A stretch of DNA of 22,856 bases from Cladosporium sp. IMV 00045 (GCA_001931905.2 MSJI02000287.1:1-22856), one strand, 5' to 3'. Shown: positions 1 to 9,958, numbered from the stretch's first letter. Made by a program: numbers and translations. Notes: generated by a model from the letters alone, not told the origin.

Positions 1-1746
1 TGTTGCCAGGCTTCGATATCTCTTCAATGAGCGCCATCCTCGGCACAACTTCATACAAATGCTACTTCAACAACAATGGCTTCGACGACAATGGCATGTG
101 CCGCGGACCGAGCCCTCCTGTGCAGGGAGGTATTACTGCGTCCATGACTGCAGGCTCTTGGCTGGGTGCTCTCATCTCTGGCTATCTCTCAGACATCTTG
201 GGCAGAAGATATGCCATTATGATCGGCTGCGTGATCTGGATCATCGGCTCAGCCATCACCTGCGCTTCCCAGAACATCGCCATGCTTGTCGTTGGACGTC
301 TCATCAACGGTTTCTGCGTCGGCATCCAGTCTGCCCAGGTGCCCGTGTACATCAGCGAGTGCGTGCCGCCTACCAAGCGCGGCCGTCTTGTCGGTCTCCA
401 GCAGTGGGCCATCACTTGGGGTATCCTGATTCTTTACTAGTACGTCTTACGGTCTCGGATTGTCTCCCAACATAGCTAACAATAAACAGCGTTTCATACG
501 GAGCGTCGTTCGTCGGGGGCGACCAACCTGATACCTACAGTGAGGCGGTCTTCCGCATCCCGTGAGTATCCTGAATCCGCGCAGCTTCGAAGTGTTTGAT
601 TGTTGACTAACAAATTCTCAGTTGGGGTATCCAAATGGTGCCCGGTGTCCTCCTTCTCTGCTTCATGGTCTTCATGCCCGAATCCCCTCGCTGGCTCGCT
701 CGCAAGGACCGCTGGGAGGAGGCCCACAGGATCCTGACTCTGATTCACGGCAAGGGCGACCCTGACAGCCCTCTCGTCCAGTACGAGATGAACGACATTC
801 GCGAGATGTGCGCGACTGAAGCTATGTTCGCCGATGTCACTTACTGGGAGCTGTTCTACCCCAAGAACATCTACCGCACACACATCGGAATGTTCACTCA
901 GATCTGGTCGCAGCTTACTGGCATGAACGTCATGATGTAAGTGTTTTGATTTGATCGCATCCTTCGCGGAAGAATAAAATCTAATTGCTTGCTCACAGGT
1001 ACTACATCACCTACATCTTTGGCATGGCGGGTTACACGGGCAGTGCCAACCTTCTTGCCTCCTCGATTCAGTACATCATCAACGTTGTGATGACTGTTCC
1101 TGCTCTGATCTGGATGGACAAGTGGGGACGCCGCGTTCCTCTGATGATCGGTGCATTCCTGATGATGTCTTTCATGTTCGCCAACGCCGGCATCATGGGC
1201 GGCACTGGAATCGTTCGTCCGGACGGCGTCAACGGCGTTCCCCAACAGTCCATGGAAGTCTCTGGTGCTCCGGCACAGGGCCTTATCGCATGCACATACC
1301 TCTTCGTCGCAAGCTACGCCATCACTTGGGGCCCCATCTCTTGGGTCTACCCACCAGAGGTATACCCTCAACGTGTTCGCGGCAAGGCTGTGGCGTTGGC
1401 AACATCTGCAAACTGGGCTTTCAACACCGCGCTCAGCGCTTTCGTGCCTGAGGCTTTTGCAACCATCAGGTGGAAGGTGTACATCGTCTTCGGTGTTTTC
1501 AACTTGGCCATGTTGATCCACGCGGCTCTGTTGTTCCCGGAGACAGCCGGCAAGACTCTGGAGCAGACGCAGCTTATGTTCGAGGATCCTAACGGTATCC
1601 CCTACGTCGGCACGCCGGCTTGGAAGACCAAGAAGGCAACGAAGGATATGGCTCAGGTCGAGAGGGGCAACGTCACCGTGGGACCGAAGGATGTCGATGA
1701 GAAGAGCATGGAGGAGACTGGTACCGTTGAGGTCAAGAAGGAGTAG
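1..1746 (+). CDS. MFS sugar transporter (sugar porter family), 5' partial
   Basis: Plasma-membrane sugar:H+ symporter or facilitator of the fungal hexose-transporter type; the exact sugar cannot be read. The left edge cuts the gene: the visible frame opens at base 3 inside TM1 (GFDISSMSAI), so an estimated 25-50 N-terminal residues are missing. Exons are 1-439, 490-561, 622-936 and 999-1746; introns of 50, 60 and 62 nt have donors GTACGT, GTGAGT and GTAAGT, and the second has a TGACTAAC branch point. The spliced frame gives about 523 residues. Family signatures are the loop 2-3 motif (SDILGRR), PESPRW after TM6, the second-half motif DKWGRR and PETAGKTLEQ after TM12. The extracellular loop after TM1 holds two cysteines (KCYF, MCRG). 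The charged tail (about 55 residues, K/E rich) is cytoplasmic. Family is certain; substrate is not. Confidence 0.93.
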
Positions 1747-2396
1747 ACGCAGACGCTTATTGCAGGCTGCGATTAGGCTGTGGATAACGAGATTTACACG
1801 ATAGATGTTGGATCGGCGACGACGTCGTGCTCTAATACATGTTGGCTGTATGGCCATCAATTAGCACGTCAACTATGAACATAATACTTTCCACATCACG
1901 GTGTTTCCCGTTCATCTCGCTTGATAGGCGAATCACAGATGTCAAACTCATGAAGTCAAAGAACCTGGTCCATGGTTTGTCAGCTCGGCCAAGAAGCGGA
2001 ACACCAAAGTCCGTTGCTGATCAAACTCCTGACAATCAACCCACTTCAAGCTCTGAAGCTCTCCAACTTGATTGATACGAGTACATCTAGTTAATGCACT
2101 GTGTGCATGACTGGAACTCGAAAAGTATCCAGAGTGCAAGGTCATCTTATGTCCGGCATGGGTGCGTCCCGGTGCCCAATTCACGGATCGCTACTACGAA
2201 GGAATGAATCAGCATGCACGTGGCCAAGAAGACATTGTTCAGAGCGGAATTCGTAGGATCTTGGTTCTTAATAATCGTTCCTAATATAATCAGCTTTAGC
2301 TCGGATCGAGATGTATATTAGGTAGTTGATCTGACTGCATGTCTATTGCGATCACAACATCCCTACCACCCTTTCATCACTCAGGTACTCTAGATC
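1747..2396. other. Intergenic region, no gene seen
   Basis: This 650-base stretch lies between the transporter stop and the dehydrogenase start. Short ORFs on both strands lack a coding-like codon pattern and recognisable motifs. It should hold the 3' UTR of the transporter and the promoter of the dehydrogenase. An AT-rich patch near 2270-2330 (several TATA/TAATATAA-like words) could include the core promoter. No repeat or RNA gene was recognised. Confidence 0.6.
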
Positions 2397-3195
2397 ATGA
2401 GCAAACCAATCGCTTTCATCATCGGCGCTGGCAAGCGTATTGGCGCCAGTACCGCTGAAGCCTTCAGATCCAAAGGCTACCGCATCGCTCTTGCAGCCCG
2501 GTCTCTCAAACCAGAGGACAGCAAGGGAGACAATCTCTTCCTGACTACAGATTTATCTGAACCGACATCGATCGGCGAAGCGTTCAGCTCTTTGCGCAAG
2601 CAATGGGGCGAGCCAAGCGTCATTGTGTACAATGGTAACACGCAATCACATCTCGAAACAGAGTCGCTCTGGCTAACACAATGCACAGCCGCCGCAGCTC
2701 ACTTCACCTCAGCCGACGACCCAGTGGCTGCCTCGCTTGCCGATTTTGAGACCGACATTGCCATCAACACCACGAGCCTCTACGCCGCCGTCAAAGAAGC
2801 CCTCGTGAGCTTCGACGCCTTGCCATCTACGACTGCGAAGGCTTTCCTGTACACGGGAAACAAGCTGAACGAAGGCCCCGCCCCGGCCTTGTTGACACTT
2901 GGTGCCGGAAAGGCTGCTTCTGCACAGATCATCGAGCTTGCTTCTACTGTCTATGGCAAGAAGGGTTACAAGTAAGTTTAACGTGTAATGCATACTTGTA
3001 GCATGAAAGGCTGACGCTGGTCGCAGGTTCTTCTACGTCGATGAGAGGAAGCCAGATGGCAGCTCCAAGGGCTTGGATATTGATGGACCAGCTCACGGTG
3101 ACTTCTTTGTCTCGTTGGTTGAAGGAGCCGCCGGGGTGCCGTGGCAGGCGACTTTTGTTGCTGGGAAAGGCTATGTGAAGTTTCCTAAGGCTTGA
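2397..3195 (+). CDS. Atypical short-chain dehydrogenase/reductase (SDR)
   Basis: Probable cytosolic NAD(P)-binding protein of the SDR superfamily, 229 aa after splicing. Exons are 2397-2634, 2689-2971 and 3027-3195. The first intron (54 nt, GTAACA...CTAAC...CACAG) is a multiple of three without a stop, so an unspliced reading would add 18 false residues; removing it restores the SDR strand-4 motif YNAAAAHF followed by DDP. The second intron (55 nt) has a GTAAGT donor overlapping a TAA. The Rossmann glycine motif is GAGKRIG (residues 10-16), with AARS after strand 2. The usual YxxxK catalytic pair reads LGAGK, with Leu where Tyr is expected, although the Lys is kept. Either this subfamily uses another residue or it is not a classical reductase. 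Substrate and pathway are unknown. The ATG follows an upstream gap without competing in-frame ATGs. Confidence 0.85.
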
Positions 3196-3367
3196 CTGTG
3201 GCTTGCTGTACTCTAGATCGATATGTGAAATATAGCCGCAGGCGCGTGGGTTTGAAGAGGATACTGTCCGAGAGAGTGAAATGCTACTACTTTGTTCGTT
3301 CGTACCACCGGCATCTCCTCAGTTCCACTGGCTGCTTGGAGAGCAAATCTGAGTCCACAATCTCGAA

Positions 3368-3559
3368 TCAACCCTCAGTATTTCGAATTTCCAACCCCGT
3401 CAGCACGGCTTTATATTCTTTCCCATCATTGGTAGCTGGATCGATCTTCTCGAACTTCATGTCGCCGCCGTGGATCTCGAAGGTCTTGTCGGTGCCGTGA
3501 ATGTTGGTCCATTCACATGGCGAGATGTGAGCCCCTTCGTCTTGTGCGAACCGAGGCAT
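3368..3559 (-). CDS. Small hypothetical protein (63 aa) or last exon of a longer gene
   Basis: I do not recognise the family. The frame from ATG at 3559 to TGA at 3368 has strongly coding-like codon choice: long runs of codons end in C or G (ACC TTC GAG ATC CAC GGC GGC GAC), as in the neighbouring genes and unlike a chance ORF. The product is small, soluble and acidic, with a repeated local pattern (TFEIHGGDMKFEKID) and no signal peptide or membrane segment. The same frame stays open for roughly 20 codons above the ATG, and a CTGCAG lies there that could be a 3' splice site, so this may be the final exon of a gene whose earlier exons I cannot place. It is convergent with the dehydrogenase ending at 3195. 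Confidence 0.45.
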   Translation of the reverse strand: MPRFAQDEGAHISPCEWTNIHGTDKTFEIHGGDMKFEKIDPATNDGKEYKAVLTGLEIRNTEG

Positions 3560-3678
3560 AATAGTCAGTGTACGTCGACACCGGCTGCAGTCGAGATGTC
3601 TTCGTCAGTCGCCCGGCTTTTCTGATCGTAACTAGTCAAAGTCTGTTTCTATAGATATCGTAGCAAACTTATGCTTTT

Positions 3679-4142
3679 TTGAAGAAACCTGTAGGTGATA
3701 GACGACCTTCAATTCTGGAAAAGCGCCATGCTGACCATCTCAGAGCCCAAGGAGGAGTCAGCTTCAGCAAGAGCTTATCCAATATGCTTTCGGAAACAAT
3801 CGCAGACTGCGAAACTGTGGCTAAGCAAGAAGACTTGCGTCAGACTCCGTTCTGGGATTTCGATTACTCGGGCATGAATGACAGCCCCGCCGCCAAATCG
3901 GGGGTTAACGTCACCTTCAACCCATGTGGTCGTTCGCGAGCACATTGCCCGAGAAAGAGCAACCCTTGACCGGCGAGACGCAGGTCGTTCTGGACAAGAT
4001 AGCTTTCAAGATCCAAGCAACTTGGGAGCCCAGGGTGATTGAGAAGTTTGGCCCTTGTCTTACTCAGCGCGCAAGACTCGCTGATGCCGCCGCCATAAGT
4101 TTGGAATGTGGATTGGCATGGTACAGAAATTCCGCAGACTGA
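3679..4142 (+). pseudogene. Coding remnant in two frames, unknown family
   Basis: Two adjacent plus-strand frames look coding and appear to belong together. Frame A (about 3750-3923) reads SETIADCETVAKQEDLRQTP then FWDFDYSGMNDSP; frame B (3924-4142) opens with MWSFASTLPEKEQPLTGE and continues through TWEPRVIEKFG to a TGA at 4140-4142. Codons in both end largely in C/G. They meet near 3923 in different frames. One explanation is a frameshift (mutation or assembly error). Another is an 80-nt intron 3904-3983 (GTTAAC...ACGCAG), which would join the frames in phase but discard about 20 codons that themselves look coding. No start codon with good context was found for frame A. I do not recognise the protein, so pseudogene is an inference. 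Confidence 0.35.
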
Positions 4143-4506
4143 GTTGTGAAATGTTGGCACTGGCCAACTCGTTGGCCCTCTTATCAATGATAGGGTAGAT
4201 TGTTTCGTTCGACAGGAGTATCCAGGTTTTTCGAAAAACAAGAGTCCATCATTCTGAGCGGAAAAGAATGCTGCACGCCGTCAACGCTCATGCCTGTTCG
4301 ATGAGACTTGAGAATGTCATAAAGGGATGATATAACCGTTGGCGACGAGGCACGAGCTCTTCGTTCTGGTGCCTAGCTGTCAGTCCATACGTCTGCCTCG
4401 ACTTTTTATATTCAATCACCCAAACCTTGTGCTTGCTGAGCATACCTGGATCCTCCTATCAAGCCCCATACTCAAGCTAAGGTCTCAGCAGTCTGCATCC
4501 ATCGCC

Positions 4507-4692
4507 TTAATGTTGCCAAGTGTCATGTCGGTAATGAAAGGCGACGACCAGGGCCTGAGCTTCTTGGAGCCCAATACCTTGACAGACCTGCTTTATCATG
4601 GCTGGGAGGGATCTATGGCATCCATAAGAACGTCGAATGAGCTGCGAGAGCGCAGATGGCGAAGAGAGGAGGCGTACGAGGTCAATCTTTGA
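4507..4692 (+). pseudogene. Possible 3' coding fragment, unknown family
   Basis: The C-terminal part of a plus-strand ORF ending in TGA at 4690-4692 has a plausible coding pattern (FLEPNTLTDLLYHGWEGSM, then an Arg/Glu-rich end ERRWRREEAYEVNL). Upstream, the same frame (4339-4506) looks non-coding. It may be the last exon or a remnant of the broken locus at 3679-4142, because it has the same strand and lies 365 bases downstream with only low-quality sequence between. No family was recognised and no splice junction joining the pieces could be defended. Confidence 0.25.
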
Positions 4693-4890
4693 AGGCCATC
4701 CAACTGGAGAACAAAAAATTGAACTTGCTGAAGAGACAAATATAACATTCATTGACATGAAAAATCGGCTATTGCGCTACACCACGCCTCTGTACAATGA
4801 TTAGCTCGGATCGTTGCAAATTGACTGTAAGCCAAAGAGCCCATTCCTCGAACATACCAATTAAAATGCTTATCATTCGCATCATCGTTT

Positions 4891-6244
4891 CTAAGCAGTA
4901 AGCTGAGAAATCTTCGCTGCCACCTCCTTAGGATCAGTAAAGACATGCCAAATATTCCTGTCAACACCCTCAAAAGCCTTCTCAAATCTTTCGTCTCCAT
5001 TCTTAGTCTCCTCATCCATACCCGCAATTCCAGTCACCTTGCGAACGAAAATCGCACCGACCCATCCTGGGAACTTGCGTGCACAGTCGCCGTAAGCTTC
5101 GGGGTCGGACTGCGTGGAATCGCCGATCAAAATTGTCTTCCGTTGCGGTAGCCATGAGTGCACCTTCTCGATTCTGTCCGACTTGTACTCTCGAGTACCC
5201 TCGCTGAGGGAGGCGATCAAGCCGCCCAAGTTCTGCCAAGACGCGTCACGCAAAATGAGCGGACCGGAAGGGAAGTGACTTGTGCGGAATGAACGGAGGA
5301 ATGGGTAGAGATTGTATGGCGAGGCGGAAAGATAGAGGAAGGCCGGATCGTGAAGTTGAGATTTGATGAGAGAGTAGAGCTCTGGCATGCCGGCGACTGG
5401 CTCGGGTTCCTCCACGCAAAAGGTGTTTCGAAGAATGCCTAGTGGTGAGGTGGTCTGCGTGACTTTGATTGTGTCGTCAATGTCGCTTATGATGGCCCAG
5501 CCGGTGGGCTCGACAAGGTGTGTGTTGCTCTCAAGACCGAAAGGTGGAGGCAGATGGGCTGCCGTCGCTTGAATCTGGGAGCCCGACGGCCTGAAGATGT
5601 CAGTCGCGGTGCAACTCGGCTTCTGTGCTGACTGCCACTTACTGAAAACTAAGACCTTCCACTTCCGAACTGTATCCACTCTGATTGCTCGGTCCGAGCG
5701 TAAGTGTTTCTTTGCCATCTACAGTGATTTCCAGGGTGCGATTCGGCAGGATTTGATCAGCGAAAGGCTGCAAGCGCTTTGCCATGCGTTTCTGTAGCTC
5801 CTCGTCGTCTAGACTCAAGTCCAACGAGTCTGCCACCATGGCCACGGCCCTCGAAACATCCTTGCCAGAGTTCTTGATGAAGTAGCATGCCACCCATTCA
5901 GCTTTCCATTTCTCGCCTTCTCGAAAAGCTATATTATCGAGAATCCAGACGTTGTGCAAAGCTGGGTCTACGGGCTTGGGCTTGTCCCATCTGCAGACTC
6001 CTGCGTGAGCTTGGAGGGACAAACACGACGCAATACTTCCAACTTACGGAAACGTGATAGGGAAGCGATCAAATAAGTCGGGGAGCCAGGAGGTGAGCTC
6101 TTCTGGTACATCGGGAGACCAAGGCGAAGAGCGTGCGATGCCCCCGGCGTGGAGCAGGTCAACCGTAGCTCGCCGTCCCTGGGAGATGATCTCCTGGAAG
6201 AGAGCCATTCTGCGCTTCAGCTTTGCACGATCAGTAATTGCCAT
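4891..6244 (-). CDS. APP1: App1-type phosphatidate phosphatase (DUF2183)
   Basis: Member of the App1 family: Mg2+-dependent phosphatidate phosphatases (PA to diacylglycerol) that in yeast associate with cortical actin patches and endocytosis. Exons on the minus strand are 6244-6048, 5990-5643 and 5590-4891, giving 414 aa. Both introns (57 and 52 nt) start GTAAGT, and the chosen acceptors (CTGCAG, CTTCAG) restore the frame and the motif TFPWDKPKPVDP. The HAD-type catalytic motif DxDxT is present as SDIDDT (residues 217-222), followed by the family blocks YLSASPYNLYPFLRSF, KSDRIEKV and ILIGDSTQSDPEAYG. There is no signal peptide or membrane segment. The protein is shorter than yeast App1 (about 590 aa) and lacks its long proline-rich C-terminal region, so actin-patch recruitment may differ. 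ATG 6244 is the first good start; an extra upstream exon cannot be excluded. Confidence 0.88.
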
Positions 6245-7002
6245 TTTTGCTTGTGATGATGTGAGGAATGGATTACAATAAACTCACAAGAGTTCCACAG
6301 TCAGGCGAATGGTTGCCTTATGAAGCTCTGAGTGTTTGTCGCACGTGGCCAAAGTCGGCGGTGTCTGTGTTTCAGACCCAAGCGCAGCAGACCTTGTGAG
6401 TGTGGCTTTTCTAGGTGGCGAGAGAATCATTCGATGTATAGCCAAGCAGAAAGGGAGTCTCGCGAACAGGACAGCTGCTGTGAGATGTGAGTCTGCAGGC
6501 AGGGCGGCGGGTGGTGTTGTGTTGAAGCGTGACCTCTGGCGTATGGCGGGTGATCTCCAAGCCACAGCCGGCAGGTATCACGCTCCCCTGCATGTCCCAT
6601 GAAACCTGAATGGCTCGCCGATCGACATGGCGCTCTGCATCGTGTTCACGTTTTGAGAATGGCAGTGGCGATTAGTGTGGATTATATCTCCTAGCTTGAA
6701 GGTGTAGCAACTTGATCTCCTCAAGTCGACGGACGGTGTAGGAGGTAAGAAGCACTCATCGTGAGAGGTGGATCGAGAATCTTCAAGTCGAGCCCGCAAT
6801 AATGATGATCTTCCTCAACGCTAACAGCAAATGGTTACGTCGGAACCCTGTGGATATCATTGATGAGATGCTGGAAAAACGATCTCAAACTAAGACGAAA
6901 GTGATAAATCCATATTAGAAAAAGGGCAAGACTTCAATCACCACTCTCACACATTTCCATCCGCATCAAAGACTTATCAAGTCTACAAACTAATATACGA
7001 AA
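6245..7002. other. Divergent intergenic region between APP1-like and LDH genes
   Basis: These 758 bases must hold both promoters. Overlapping ORFs occur on both strands around 6284-6602, but neither has a motif or a convincing codon pattern. The minus-strand one ends in a GTGAGT donor-like site at its stop; however, the only gap to the APP1-like start (about 38 nt, ending AAG) is too short for a normal intron here. The last 120 bases before the LDH ATG are AT-rich and run into a CA/TC-rich leader. Confidence 0.5.
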
Positions 7003-8081
7003 ATGCCCCAACCCACCCTCTCCACACGCATAGCCATCATCGGCGCCGGTTCAGTCGGCTCGACCATCGCCTACACACTACTCAATAACCCTGTCGCCAG
7101 CGAGATCTTGCTCGTCGATCCGCAGGACGAATTTCGCGATGCCCAAGTCCAAGACCTTAGCGATGCCACCTACCACGGCAACACCTCCACGCACGTCAGA
7201 GCCGGCACCCATGCCGAGGCCGGTCAGTGCGATATCATCGTTGTGACAGCGGGGGCGAAGCAGAAGAAAGGTATGTGTGAAAGCAATTGATGAAAGAAAT
7301 ATGATGAATTAATGTTTGACATGAGCTGACTTTGCCACCTCGCAGGGGAGTCTCGCACGGATTTGATTGGCCGCAACCAATCTATTCTGCAAAGCGTGAT
7401 ATCTGACATGAAGCCTTTCAACCCCAAGGCTATTCTGCTCCTTATCGCCAACCCCGTTGATATTCTCACATACTTCGCCCTGCAATATTCCGGTTTGCCG
7501 AAGACGCAAGTCATCGGAAGTGGTACATTCCTCGACTCCGCGCGGCTGAGAGGTGCTTTGGCGACTAAAGCTGGTGTGGCGGCGAGCTCAATCGATGCAT
7601 TTGTGTTGGGAGAACACGGCGAATCGCAGATCGTAAGTGAATTGCGAAGGCAGACATCGTCGTCTTTCAGAGAGAGTCGGGCAATGCTAACAAGACCGAC
7701 TAGGTTGCGTGGTCCAGCGCTTCCATCGCTGGAATCCCACTGCATCTTTTCCCTGCCACAAAATCGCTTGATCGCGAGGCCATGGCAAACGACACAAAGC
7801 AAAAGGCGTCCGCCTTGATCAACTCGAAAGGCTCTACCGAGTTTGGCATCGGCAGCGTGACTTCGAGCATTTGCAAGTCGATCTTGTTCGACCAGCGCAA
7901 CGTCCGTCCTGTCAGTATCTTCAATGAAGACTTGAACGTTTGCCTGAGCAAGACTGTGGTGCTCGGACGGCAAGGAGTGGAGGAAATTCTGGAGCTGCCG
8001 CTCAATGCGGAAGAGAATAGCGCGCTGCAGCAGTCGGCCAAGCAATTGAGGGAAGTGATTGAAGAGGCTGAAAGCCAGTAG
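7003..8081 (+). CDS. L-lactate dehydrogenase (NAD-dependent)
   Basis: Interconverts pyruvate and L-lactate with NAD(H) in the cytosol. Exons are 7003-7270, 7346-7632 and 7704-8081, giving 310 aa, close to the usual LDH length; introns are 75 nt (GTATGT) and 71 nt (GTAAGT). The NAD motif is GAGSVGS (residues 14-20), with an acidic Asp after strand 2 (LLVD39) that favours NAD. The specificity loop reads AGAKQKKGESR: Q87 sits at the classical position 102, which is Gln in LDH and Arg in malate dehydrogenase, and R93 is the mobile-loop Arg. IANPVD, catalytic D153 and R156 (DSARLR) and proton-relay H180 (GEHGES) are all present. NPVD rather than NPVN again supports LDH. The gene is convergent with the F-box gene, with only 50 bases between stops. 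The function call is strong; physiological direction is unknown. Confidence 0.93.
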
Positions 8082-8131
8082 CGGTTTGTGCAATGAGAAT
8101 CTTTTGTAATCGTAATAATCGTAGGATTGCT

Positions 8132-9958
8132 TCAGTCGTCAGGATACTCGTCACGAATGTTGCTCACAAACGATTTGTGAGATTCATCCCAACGTTTGAA
8201 GTATCGACCCGCAAGGTCAAGAAGATCTTCGGAAGGTGGATCAGTCGTCGGGCGGATGTTTTCCTCCGCCACGTATCGCACGCTCTTGTCATCGGCACTG
8301 GCGATCGACTGTCAGTGATATTATTCTCCACAATGTGTATCCTCATCAACTTACACGACGTTGTAAAATGGCTGCTCCCTACCCTGTGGCAAATCATCCA
8401 CGCCCATTTCCTGAATCCAGCGATCTTCTGCGCTGCACCTCAGGTCCCACCCGATGATGAAACCCTCATAACCGAATCGTCTGTGTCGAAAATGGGCACC
8501 AACCTTGTAGCTTACGCGCAAAGTGTTGTCTCCACGAGGGCTAGGGGCCTTCTTATTGTTATCTGCGGTTCTTGCGGTCATGACCAGATGTGTCAGAATG
8601 GGATGCTCCCTCTCACCCACAAACATAGGCAGGACTGTGTTCTCAATTAGACCGAGGTCCTCGGGGAAGTGAGATTGATGATGGTCTATCAGGTAAGGAA
8701 GGCACTGTTTGCGCCTGTGAATAGAAGACGCCTGGGAGCTCCCGTCACCAAGGATCATCATAGACCATAGCATGCTGTACCAGGCAGCCTCAAGGTCGGG
8801 CACAAGTGAGCGACGAGCCACGGCGTGTTCTTGGCCGCGAGCCACTTGCACGCTGTTCATGATGTTGCGACCAGTACGCAAGACGACTTCGAGCGTCGAA
8901 GTTGCGCCGAGGAAGTATGCGTGCTGATCAGTTGGTGCGCCCATCTGTGAGAGCCGCAGGGAGAGCGGTTCACGAGGCACTTCTTCGTGGGAACGCCAAG
9001 GGTCCATGTGCATGATCTCGGGCTCCTCATCCGTTTGCGGTGCTTTTGGTTTGCCATCAAGAGTCTGATCTTGCGGAGCTTCGATCACAGCGTGTACGTG
9101 AGCTGGGTAGTTGGAAGGTTTGGCGTTTACACCAAGTCTCCGAGCGACCGCGCAGTAGATCGCGACTGACTGGAGAGGCAGACTTGTGTGAATATCGTCA
9201 AAGAGGGCAATGCTGATGAAGTTGTTGCGCAACGCGTGGTAGTCATGTTCGTTCGGGTTTCCGACAAGTTCCTGTGATCGCAGCCATTTCGCGATGCTCT
9301 GCGCCTTCCTCCGAACGCTCAGATCGTCGAAGTCCTGCTCTTGCGAGCGAACACATTCCGCAATCCTGTCCAGCTCGCGTGATATGTCTGACAGATCACC
9401 GCGCTTCCCCGTCAGCACAAAGAGATCGTATGCGCCAAGCACCTCCTCCAGCGCCACCATCTGCTTCTTGTGCAGGCGTGTCCATTTCTCGATGGCCGTG
9501 CCGCGGTGCAGCTGACCGAGAATTGCATTCGCATGATATCGCCGTGCCAACACGTCTTCAGCATCATCCGGCGTCTCGTTGAGAAGGCGCAGCATTAGAT
9601 CCTTGATGTCATAGCCCATGCTCGAGATCTTCTCCATGCGCTGCAGGCGATACTGCTGTGTCAGCAGCAGCTCGTCAAACAGCTGCATTGCCTCTCGGTC
9701 AGTCCGCCACCGCTGGTTGTACAACTGTCGCCACTGCATCTGCGCCGGGGGACGCCCAAGCTTCTCTTGCAAGTCATGATCCTGGTTCCAGTACCGCCAT
9801 GTTTCGATGCAATGCCGACGCCAGACCAGCGGCTCGTATGTGATTTTGTTGCAACGCTTGCAGGTTGCACCAAAGGAGAGATTGGCTTGCGGCGGCAGGT
9901 TGTATACGATGGCTTCGAGGAGCTCGTCGGGGAGGTTGCGCATGGGCGAGTCGTCCAT
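8132..9958 (-). CDS. F-box protein with transglutaminase-like and YccV domains (FBXO21-like)
   Basis: Probable substrate-recognition subunit of an SCF (Skp1-Cullin-F-box) ubiquitin ligase. Exons are 9958-8355 and 8297-8132; the 57-nt intron (GTAAGT...GCCAG) is essential, because the unspliced frame stops inside the last domain. The product is 589 aa. The F-box is at residues 6-50 (MRNLPDELLEAIVYNLP). The centre (about 215-295) is a SirB1/transglutaminase-like fold (NNFISIALFDD, AIYCAVARRLGVNAKPSNYP). The C-terminus (about 482-556) is a YccV/hemimethylated-DNA-binding-like domain: KVGAHFRHRRFGYEGFIIGW, then QPFYNVVADDKSVRYVAEEN across the splice. This domain order is that of vertebrate FBXO21. 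Splicing at GCCAG gives the same spacing as that family, which decided the acceptor. Targets are unknown. Its start lies 603 bases from the divergent Sec14-like gene. Confidence 0.9.

Noticed and set aside
898..1860. Long 320-codon minus-strand ORF
   Set aside because: It is the antisense shadow of exons 3-4 of the sugar transporter, whose protein motifs are unambiguous.
6284..6565. Minus-strand 93-codon ORF as an upstream first exon of the APP1-like gene
   Set aside because: It ends in a donor-like GTGAGT, but the only space to the ATG at 6244 would be a 38-nt intron ending AAG, too short for this genome, and the ORF has no coding bias or motif.
7224..8093. 289-codon minus-strand ORF
   Set aside because: It is an antisense shadow of the lactate dehydrogenase gene; the plus-strand frame has all catalytic residues.
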